A DNA stretch of 24,723 nt from the IMG/VR virus record IMGVR_UViG_3300009497_000040, positions 1-24,723 of that record, one strand, 5' to 3'. The position numbers were made by a program, and so were the translations under genes. Source of the stretch: a virus. How positions within the stretch are numbered: the first letter of the stretch is position 1; each line of letters starts with the position of its first letter. Shown here in pieces: positions 18,801 through 24,723 of this stretch. The notes below the pieces were generated by a model. The model did not search any database and had not been told where the DNA came from. It was given only the letters and a program-made list of their open reading frames with translations.

Positions 18801-21800
18801 TTGATTTAGCTTACACTAGAGATGGTGTAAAAGCTGACGCATATTACGAGGAAACAATGAATGTGCTTTCTGATTACATTGCGGAAGGCAACGAAATAGG
18901 GCTAAAGTCTTTATCACAAATCAACGTATTTGTAAACAACCTTGTTCGGGGAGACAAAACTTCAATTAAAATACAGGACGGCGAACAAACATTTGCATTT
19001 ATAGCCAATTACGCTAATAAAAATAAGTCAAAGAAAACTGCTAAGCTTATTAGAAATTTTGCTAGAGCATTTCAAAATGAAGAAAGAAAAAGCAAAAAAG
19101 ACTCACAGTCTATATCTAAAGAAGCAGAACGTGCAAAGCAGGTTTTAGAAAAAGTAAGTTCCAATATGGAATTCTTTGATCCTAACTCTCCTTTAATTGC
19201 AAAAGTAATTGATGGCATGGTTCAGGCGCAGTTGGCTAAGCTATCTATAAAAGGATTAAAGTTTGATGCGGAAGAAGCTAAGTACGATATTATTGCCAGA
19301 ATATACTACAACCAAGACATAAACAAGTTTGACGGTAGAGGTACGCTGTATGGTTATATAAATGGTCGTATTAGTTTCCGCATTAAAGACATGCTTAAGG
19401 CTTCTGGTGAGGGGAAAAACGATATTGTTGACGATTTTAACCAGAGCGACGTAGAGGACCTTAAAGGAGCTGCGGCTGATGTTACCACTATAGAACAAGT
19501 AGAAGAGCGTGTGGAAGCCGAAAGAGCCACGTATCGCCCTTTATTAGATAGTCGTATGGCTACGCCAGAGTTGGTTGAGGCTTTAATGGAAAAAATACCA
19601 AGAGTTGTAGGCACACTTAAAAATCGTATTGACGCACCGATTTCAAAAAACACAACTGTTACACCTTTAATGAACGAATTACGTTTAGCATTGGGTAAGC
19701 AGGTGGACATTGATTTGAAAAAAGCAATGGGTGGCAAGAAAGACGGGGTGCTAAGAAAATTTTTAGTAGCTAACAAAAAAGCTATTCTTGAAAACATGAC
19801 CACTACTTATTTGATGACAGCTTTTCCCGCTGCCATTCAAAAGAAAGTTAATGGCGTATTTACAAGCGATTGGAAAGGTAAAAAAATTGATCGCGAAACT
19901 ACAAATACGGATAAAGCAGGTAGAACATCAGGAGCTGAAATAGCAAGAAGACTACCTCAAGCTTCATTAAAAATAGATGACAAAACATTCTTGTCATTTA
20001 TTCTTGACGAAAAAGGTAATCCATTACGTGGTAAAAAAGAGTCTCTTGCCAAAGCTATTGGCGAAGAAATGGCTATTGAAATTGTTAACCGTGAAATGCA
20101 AGATCCGGATAGCAAAATACGCCAGGCTTTAGAAGCTAACCAAGAAAGATTAGGTGTAGAGCAAATAAATGATTTTGCTACTAAGTTAGCTCTTGATTCT
20201 GAGCGCGGTAATGTTAAAGCTTCTAATAGCTTTACAATAGAAGAAACACGTCAAGAAGATGTAATTAAAGCTTTGCGTGTTGGTGTTAAGTATTGGAGCG
20301 GTCAAGACGATGCAAAAGCTATGTCCGCGTTAGAAGACCCCAACAATAAGGGCAATTTTAAGCCAGAAGTAATTGAATATTTACAAAAAGATGCTTTAAA
20401 AAAGAAAACTAAAACAACTAAAATAGTTGATATATCAAATGTTGATTTTTCAAAATTATTTTATACTCTTTCTAAAGCTGAAGATGCGGGGCTGCTTGAT
20501 GAATATTCTAGCGGGCCTCAAATTGCACGTTTAATTACAGAATCAGACCTTTTTGACGGCGAACTTAAATATACTTCTATAGAAACGCTTGTAAAAAAAG
20601 CTGAAAGTGGTGATGCCGATGCCATACTTGAACTACAAGCCCACAATACGGAAACGTTATCTCTTGTTTCTTTATTTAATGCTGAAGAAATTAAAAAATT
20701 TGGAGGAGTAGAATTTTTTAGTAGCACTAAAGATCAAATAATTAATTTACGAAAAGAAATTAATGAAAGCAAGATAGGAAGCACAATTACTAATATTATT
20801 GAAGATGCTAGTCCTTATCATTCAGAAGCATCATCTATAGCAGAATCAATTCGTGTTTATCAAAAAAGTAAAAAAGGAATACCAAAAAATTTAGAAGGCG
20901 AAGAGGTATTTAAAATGAGGCTAAGCATTGTGCAGCGTACCAACATTGCAAATAAAGCATTAGTAACTGCTATAGCTGAAAGAATGGTTTTAGCGGTTCA
21001 GTATGAACTAGTATCTCCCGTCACACTTTTAAGGATCTTGCAAAAGCAAAATAAATCACAAACTAAGGGGTTCAGGGCATTTGGTCAATTAATATATGCT
21101 TCTTTAAATATAGAGGGTACACCAAAAATTGAGCACGTTTATCCCAATGTTCAGTTATCTTTTGATATTATTAAAATTGCTATTGAGGCTAGAAATGCTA
21201 GGATTGCGTCAAATATTGATCCTAATATTATAACATTAAAAGTTACTCAAGAGCTAAATAAGTTATTTCAAAAAAATACATTGTGGGCTACAGATCAAAA
21301 AGTTACTGATTTTGTTGATACCACAGGTACTTCAAATCCAATAGGTATTTTAAGAGCAATTACCTTGGCTAAAGCGGATAGAAAAAATATTGTTGCTTTC
21401 GTAAGCGAAAATAATAAACTGCAAACGCTTGAGGATCATATTAATAATGAACAGCAGCGAGCAATATATGAGCAGCAAATTGACATTAACTACGAAAATG
21501 CTCAAAGAGCTAAAGATTTATTAAACCAGTCTGTTAAAAATTCATCAAGCGTTCCAATTGCCGTGTTTATGGTCGGGGCTCCTGGTGCGGGAAAATCCAG
21601 CGTTTTAAAAGGTTTAGGCTTAACTGATAAAGGATACAGATTAGTTAACCAAGACCCTTACTTAGAAGGATACATTAAAGAGGCCGGGCTACCAACCGAC
21701 GAAAAAACTTATGACAAGGAGCAGCGTTCTTTACGGGCTAAGCTAGGTTGGAAAGCTAGAAAAGCCGCTGAAGAAGATTTAGCTAGGAATACTGCCGCAA

Positions 21801-24322
21801 AAGAAAGTATGGTAGTCGATGGCACCGGCGCATCATATAAAGCTACAACGAAAAAAATGAAAGCTTTAGAAGATGCAGGGTTTGAAATACATATGGTGCA
21901 TGTTAAAACTAGTAAAAATGTAGCTGTTGACAGAAATAAAAGTAGAACAGAAAGATCATTAGCTGACTTTATAGTAACCAAAACTTGGGATAGCGTACAA
22001 GAAAGCGCTAAGCAGTATAAGGAAGACTATGCAGGTCGCTTTTACGAGATTAATACTGACAATCTTTCTTACGGTGAAGCTTTACCTGAAGCATTTGTAA
22101 ATCAAGTAACTACTGGGCTGGAAGCATCCGGCGCTAAGTTTAGCCAAGGGCTAAGTGAAGAGCTTAACGGAATGATTGAGCGGACTAAAGGAGTGGCTGC
22201 TGACAAGATTTATTCAAAAGCTCAAGCTCGTATGATGGGTGAGAGAAAAGGTAAATACCGCTTGTTTGTGCCGGCATCAGCTGAAGACTTTAGAGGCTTA
22301 ACCTCATACACCTTTGCAGGAAAAGGGAAGCAAGGGGAAGCTGATCAAAAGTTTATTGAAGATAATATAATAACTCCTTATACTAGGGGTATTGCAATGA
22401 TTGAAGCTGTAAAGCAGCAGATTCGTCGCGAACTTAATGCCTTAAGAAAGGCAGATAAAAAGTTGTTTAAAATGCTAGGTAAGAAAATTGCAAATAGCGA
22501 TTACACTTATGACCATGCATTAAGGGTGTACATGTGGACCCAGCAAGGTATAGATATACCGGGAATGGATAAAAACGACATTAGATTTTTGATCAACGCT
22601 ATTAATGCAATGCCACAGTTTATTGAAATGGGTAATGCGATGCAGCTTATATCTAGACAAGATACATGGATGGAGCCGGGTGAGCATTGGTTATCTCGCA
22701 CTTTAGTTTCCGATTTGAACGGAATGACTGAAAAAGTTGGTAGAAAGAAATATTTACAAGAATTTATTGAAAACTCTGAAGCAATATTTAGTGCTGAAAA
22801 CTTAAACAAAATAGAAGCCGTTTACGGAACGCGACATAAAGAAGCTATAAAAGATGCTTTATTTGCAATGACTAACGGTACTAACCGCACAACAGGCAGT
22901 GATAATGCACAGGTGAATGCTTGGTATAACTGGGTGAACAACTCTACTGGTGCTATTATGTTCTTTAACCGTCGGTCTGCAATATTACAAACTCTTTCAA
23001 CCGCTAACTTTATAAACTGGTCAGACAACAATCCTTTAAAAGTTGCGGCGGCCTTTGCAAATCAACCTCAATATTGGTCTGACTTTGCAATGATATTTAA
23101 TTCTGACAAGTTAAAAGAACGTAGATCGGGATTACAAACAGATGTAAACCAGGCGGAAATTGCTAATGAAGCAAAAGGTGCAAAAAATAGAGCGGGTGCT
23201 GTGATTGCTTACTTGCTAAAAATTGGTTTTACACCTACTCAAATTGCGGATAGTTTTGCTATTGCAGCTGGGGGTGCGTCGTTTTATAGAAATCGCGTAA
23301 ATACTTACGTTAAAGAAGGTATGGAGCAGGCGGCCGCAGAAAAGCAAGCATTTGAAGACTTTAGCAAAACCGCGGACGAAGCACAGCAATCTTCTGACCC
23401 ATATTTGGTTTCTCAAGAGCAACGTAGTCCTTTAGGTCGTCTTGTATTAGCATTCCAGAATACTCCGATGCAGTATACTCGATTGATGAAAAAAGCGATG
23501 AAAGATCTTGCTAATGGTAGAGGCGATGCTAAAACACATATATCTAAGATTATTTATTATGGTGCAGTGCAGAACTTTATATTCTCTGCATTACAAAGCG
23601 CATTGTTTGCTATCATACCTGGATTTGACGAAGAAGACGAGTCTGAAATGACAGAAAAAGAGCTAGAAAAGCTTGAACGTAAAAATGACCAAAGAACCTT
23701 GCGTATTATTAATAGCATGACAGATTCTGTTTTAAAAGGTAGCGGGGTTAGAGGCGCAGTAATTGCAACGCTTAAAAATACTATTACAGAGTATTTTAAA
23801 CAAGAAGAAAAAGGATTTATGTCCGACCACACCTACACTATACTACAAGCGTTAAGTTTGTCTCCACCTATTGGTTCAAAAGCTAGAAAACTTTATTCAG
23901 CTATTCAAACCAAAAAGTTTGAAAGAGATACTTTAGCAGCCAGAGGTTTTGATGTTATGGCTGACGGTAAGTTAAATTTAAGTCCAGCTTATTCTATTAT
24001 AGGTAACCTTTCATCTGCACTCGGAAATGTACCGCTTGATCGTATTGTTGATGAGCTTAACTCAATAGTCGAAGCACTCGATTCTCGCAACACAACTTGG
24101 CAACGTATAGCATTAGCACTTGGCTGGAAGACTTGGGACGTAGGCGCTAAAAATGAAGAGCACGATCTTATTAAGACTGAAGCTAAAGCAAAACGAAAAG
24201 AGGAAGGTAAAGTTAAAGCTAAAGAAACTCGGGCTACAAATGCAAAAAAGAAAGAATCAGAAAAAATAGATAAGGCTCTTGAGAATTACTATATCAGATA
24301 TCCTGAACGTAGGCCTAAATAA
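15890..24322 (+). CDS. Giant multidomain virion ('polyvalent') protein with metallopeptidase, sigma-2-like and P-loop kinase segments
   Basis: A 2810-residue protein, about a third of the window, probably packaged and ejected. From the N-terminus: acidic disordered start with helical repeats; apolar segments near 383-405, 452-480 and 610-640, interleaved with EGMSEGATQISNNFG, a pattern I associate with phage polyvalent proteins; HEALH at 928-932 with E987-E988 (zinc-peptidase-like); a stretch resembling sigma region 2 at 1101-1169 (INKFDGRGTLYGYINGRI); a long A/T-rich helical section (about 1500-1885); a P-loop kinase domain at about 1888-2065 (GAPGAGKS 1896-1903, D1922, VDGTG around 1977, DRNKSR); conserved blocks FVPASAEDFRGLTSYTF and, at about 2350, NSTGAIMFFNRRSAILQTLS; a membrane-like helix at about 2550-2580; and a Lys/Glu tail. 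No transglycosylase or RNA-polymerase motif was found. The reading frame is unbroken. A virion location is inferred. Confidence 0.8.
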   Translation: MDLNKFSPEKLQEIANRNGITVEELLANNTEGKQNDLMETDPPTSQNTETSAGESRSGDISLGSPNFEPYLLTLEDLEGEEEDVEPRIKDKMQALGIRTDQTGWGNTIMLQSQSIDGQGHRVRTSAKLKDKQKALEQLNTFILEQGDLGYADKIKAENQDVINKYYEATAEKEVGLSEANDIYVDSKINSWNKAETISTPRMDGSSMFVANQKRTLEAKDFETPEELDEYLNWKETGVVNTTEDQIKSFREELIFNNKIRSGQKYIDNLPDDVKESVAAVLSKEKVDLAYRANNIENEIGQIQMAENDLAYRIEEFKNNPTNQQDLFNLQEEILSLQNQRSEVASFIETISDTDDLMIAVDNFNKDYSLLNKLGVDFKRTAVDLGYAGAQLITLLGTGVAKGVEFADDEVMDELDAAWLPLIERGQKESQLFATAPTLEQVEDLDDLFDWVGSTAIGAIPSLSMAFAGPAAMPLFFLSGYGGTSSEIMMNQYEATKRLATNAEILENQRVNMSPEEISEIETLMEEDAKIANLPQWRKITTSAWAGMSEVLFERLGTMAILKNASKAINPTSLTGAGIKFAKASNQEGMSEGATQISNNFGKWAFMGEQVNLFEGLGEAYAGGALIGGPLSLKSVAPAVYEYAVSTLMDKNTRADIQAKLNQLEELTGIDNLQNVLDPNTDLEGLSPEVKKLATEVIGEIELLKSGIANRLGNDLSNDVVIEVGRISLEMQQINERFTKIAQSGVAGAELVAAEKTLRAKFDKLADKREALLSYETNTKEAKAYNASLKASMDASAGYASMLYLQNARKQSESFREFNRLKNSARSKYLSQAKENLGENATSEEIRLEAGKSFHIEKTKNLISENKITADELLKASGLEVELIEANEAEFIKRGGNKDGDAFISADGKTIVVNMDVAAANGRTGVWAHEALHAIVQDKLGSNKDANAAGEELLGWLQKNAPETHSYVKARLDLAYTRDGVKADAYYEETMNVLSDYIAEGNEIGLKSLSQINVFVNNLVRGDKTSIKIQDGEQTFAFIANYANKNKSKKTAKLIRNFARAFQNEERKSKKDSQSISKEAERAKQVLEKVSSNMEFFDPNSPLIAKVIDGMVQAQLAKLSIKGLKFDAEEAKYDIIARIYYNQDINKFDGRGTLYGYINGRISFRIKDMLKASGEGKNDIVDDFNQSDVEDLKGAAADVTTIEQVEERVEAERATYRPLLDSRMATPELVEALMEKIPRVVGTLKNRIDAPISKNTTVTPLMNELRLALGKQVDIDLKKAMGGKKDGVLRKFLVANKKAILENMTTTYLMTAFPAAIQKKVNGVFTSDWKGKKIDRETTNTDKAGRTSGAEIARRLPQASLKIDDKTFLSFILDEKGNPLRGKKESLAKAIGEEMAIEIVNREMQDPDSKIRQALEANQERLGVEQINDFATKLALDSERGNVKASNSFTIEETRQEDVIKALRVGVKYWSGQDDAKAMSALEDPNNKGNFKPEVIEYLQKDALKKKTKTTKIVDISNVDFSKLFYTLSKAEDAGLLDEYSSGPQIARLITESDLFDGELKYTSIETLVKKAESGDADAILELQAHNTETLSLVSLFNAEEIKKFGGVEFFSSTKDQIINLRKEINESKIGSTITNIIEDASPYHSEASSIAESIRVYQKSKKGIPKNLEGEEVFKMRLSIVQRTNIANKALVTAIAERMVLAVQYELVSPVTLLRILQKQNKSQTKGFRAFGQLIYASLNIEGTPKIEHVYPNVQLSFDIIKIAIEARNARIASNIDPNIITLKVTQELNKLFQKNTLWATDQKVTDFVDTTGTSNPIGILRAITLAKADRKNIVAFVSENNKLQTLEDHINNEQQRAIYEQQIDINYENAQRAKDLLNQSVKNSSSVPIAVFMVGAPGAGKSSVLKGLGLTDKGYRLVNQDPYLEGYIKEAGLPTDEKTYDKEQRSLRAKLGWKARKAAEEDLARNTAAKESMVVDGTGASYKATTKKMKALEDAGFEIHMVHVKTSKNVAVDRNKSRTERSLADFIVTKTWDSVQESAKQYKEDYAGRFYEINTDNLSYGEALPEAFVNQVTTGLEASGAKFSQGLSEELNGMIERTKGVAADKIYSKAQARMMGERKGKYRLFVPASAEDFRGLTSYTFAGKGKQGEADQKFIEDNIITPYTRGIAMIEAVKQQIRRELNALRKADKKLFKMLGKKIANSDYTYDHALRVYMWTQQGIDIPGMDKNDIRFLINAINAMPQFIEMGNAMQLISRQDTWMEPGEHWLSRTLVSDLNGMTEKVGRKKYLQEFIENSEAIFSAENLNKIEAVYGTRHKEAIKDALFAMTNGTNRTTGSDNAQVNAWYNWVNNSTGAIMFFNRRSAILQTLSTANFINWSDNNPLKVAAAFANQPQYWSDFAMIFNSDKLKERRSGLQTDVNQAEIANEAKGAKNRAGAVIAYLLKIGFTPTQIADSFAIAAGGASFYRNRVNTYVKEGMEQAAAEKQAFEDFSKTADEAQQSSDPYLVSQEQRSPLGRLVLAFQNTPMQYTRLMKKAMKDLANGRGDAKTHISKIIYYGAVQNFIFSALQSALFAIIPGFDEEDESEMTEKELEKLERKNDQRTLRIINSMTDSVLKGSGVRGAVIATLKNTITEYFKQEEKGFMSDHTYTILQALSLSPPIGSKARKLYSAIQTKKFERDTLAARGFDVMADGKLNLSPAYSIIGNLSSALGNVPLDRIVDELNSIVEALDSRNTTWQRIALALGWKTWDVGAKNEEHDLIKTEAKAKRKEEGKVKAKETRATNAKKKESEKIDKALENYYIRYPERRPK
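18557..18892 (+). other. Zinc metallopeptidase-like domain within the giant protein
   Basis: Residues about 890-1001. Strands (AEFIKRGG, DAFISADGKTIVVNMD) lead into VWAHEALHAIVQD; H928, E929 and H932 match the HExxH zinc motif. E987/E988 in YYEETMNVLSDYIAE, 55 residues on, is the likely third ligand of a gluzincin-type site. The arrangement resembles peptidase domains of phage polyvalent proteins. Activity is not shown. Confidence 0.62.
19190..19396 (+). other. Sigma-factor region-2-like segment within the giant protein
   Basis: Residues 1101-1169. The run from PLIAKVIDGMVQAQLAK through FDAEEAKYDIIARIYYN to KFDGRGTLYGYINGRISFRI and KDML follows the ECF sigma region 2 layout: an A-E-D/E acidic helix, an aromatic-rich helix, F-D-G-R-G/S, then Y-I-x-x-R-I-x-x-x-I-K-D-x-L. 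A region 4 helix-turn-helix is not evident afterwards. Resemblance is by eye. Confidence 0.4.
21551..22084 (+). other. P-loop kinase domain (zeta-toxin / AAA_33-like) within the giant protein
   Basis: Residues about 1888-2065. A beta strand PIAVFMV runs into Walker A GAPGAGKS (1896-1903; K1902). N1920-Q1921-D1922 follows strand two, as the acidic residue does in small-molecule and nucleotide kinases of this class. MVVDGTGAS (D1977) is the third-strand motif, and DRNKSRTERS supplies lid arginines. The domain looks complete. Substrate is unknown: a UDP-sugar, as for zeta toxins, or a polynucleotide end are both possible. Confidence 0.72.
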
Positions 24323-24359
24323 AAAATAAATAACAAAAAAATCGTGTAATAATAAAATA

Positions 24360-24723
24360 ATGAATCGTACTATAAAAAAAATTATAATACACTGCTCCGC
24401 TACAAGAGAGGGGCAAGATATAAGTGTAGATACCATTAGAGATTGGCATTTAAAAAGAGGCTGGGCAGACATTGGGTATCATTATGTTATTGATTTAAAC
24501 GGCGTTGTTCATGCGGGCAGACCTGTTGAAAAAACCGGGGCTCACACTAAGGGGCATAATACTGGCAGTATAGGTATATGTTATATAGGTGGTGTCGAAG
24601 AAGACGGTAAAACACCTAAAGACACTAGAACGAAAAATCAAAAAGCAGCTTTAGATAACCTGTTGTTTATACTCACAGATATTTTTGCCAACGTTACTGT
24701 TCACGGGCACAATGAGTTTGCAA
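24360..24723 (+). CDS. N-acetylmuramoyl-L-alanine amidase (T7 lysozyme-like, Amidase_2), 3'-partial
   Basis: Endolysin that cleaves the bond between muramic acid and the stem peptide of peptidoglycan. The 121 visible codons align closely with T7 lysozyme. H11 in IIIHCSAT matches the first zinc ligand; IRDWHLKRGWADIGYHY carries the catalytic Tyr (Y40); NGVVHAGRP and NTGSIGICYIGG match the T7 segments; H117 in HGHNEF matches the second histidine ligand. The third ligand (Cys) and the catalytic Lys would lie just past the window end, so activity cannot be judged. No signal peptide precedes the domain: translation from ATG 24360 begins MNRTIKKII. Export would then need a holin, which is not in view. 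The leader is A/T-rich (aataataaaata), without Shine-Dalgarno. It begins 37 bases after the giant gene. Confidence 0.93.
   Translation, partial: MNRTIKKIIIHCSATREGQDISVDTIRDWHLKRGWADIGYHYVIDLNGVVHAGRPVEKTGAHTKGHNTGSIGICYIGGVEEDGKTPKDTRTKNQKAALDNLLFILTDIFANVTVHGHNEFA

Noticed and set aside
19354-19803. 149-codon minus-strand frame inside the giant gene
   Set aside because: Ser-rich antisense shadow of a conserved-looking region; no independent support.
15890-24322. Virion RNA polymerase, as in N4 or crAss-like phages
   Set aside because: I looked for a D-x-D-G-D type catalytic loop and other polymerase motifs and saw none in the translated protein.
15890-24322. Lytic transglycosylase or lysozyme domain in the giant protein, as in T7 gp16
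   Set aside because: No convincing E-S-x-x-x followed by G-L-M-Q/G-L-F-Q pattern was found.
1-24723. tRNA genes, CRISPR array, insertion sequences or integration sites
   Set aside because: No cloverleaf-like segment, regularly spaced repeats, transposase motif or terminal inverted repeats were seen; gaps between genes are too short to hold them.

Overview
This window is the virion-structure module of a tailed dsDNA bacteriophage (or a prophage or metagenomic contig of one), read entirely from the + strand. Eleven genes follow one another with almost no space between them: a 5'-truncated large terminase, portal, scaffold, major capsid protein, a protein of unknown function, two head-tail connector/ring proteins, a 1431-residue tail nozzle/stabilization protein, three candidate DNA-ejection (internal virion) proteins, the last of 2810 residues, and a 3'-truncated T7-lysozyme-like amidase. 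No tape-measure, tail-tube, sheath or baseplate gene is visible between the connectors and the ejection genes, so a short-tailed (podovirus) particle is the most economical reading.

Host and lineage. None of the ten internal gene starts has a Shine-Dalgarno sequence. Each ATG instead follows an A/T-only or nearly A/T-only leader, which is the known habit of Bacteroidota and their phages. The terminase N-terminal pattern, the gp4-like connector and the conserved opening and closing sections of the nozzle protein resemble, from memory, the structural modules of crAss-like phages (Crassvirales) and related uncultured marine phages. This placement is an inference; no database was searched. The amidase and absence of integrase or repressor genes in this window leave lifestyle undecided.

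Layout. 1-2079 DNA packaging motor; 2083-7129 portal, scaffold and capsid, ending at a strong hairpin (7150-7178); 7207-8058 an isolated gene bracketed by that hairpin and a second one (8072-8105); 8130-14024 connector, ring and nozzle proteins; 14063-24322 three putative ejected proteins; 24360 to the end, cell-wall hydrolase. All complete stops are TAA. No intergenic stretch exceeds about 80 bases.

Most notable content. The 2810-residue protein at 15890-24322 looks like a 'polyvalent' virion protein: hydrophobic segments in the N-terminal quarter, a zinc-peptidase HEALH motif with a downstream EE pair, a stretch strikingly like region 2 of an ECF-type sigma factor, a complete P-loop kinase domain of zeta-toxin/AAA_33 type set behind an unusually A/T-rich segment, and a C-terminal membrane-helix domain. 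If injected with the DNA, it could bring several effector activities into the cell before any phage gene is expressed. This combination is the best candidate here for an undescribed system.
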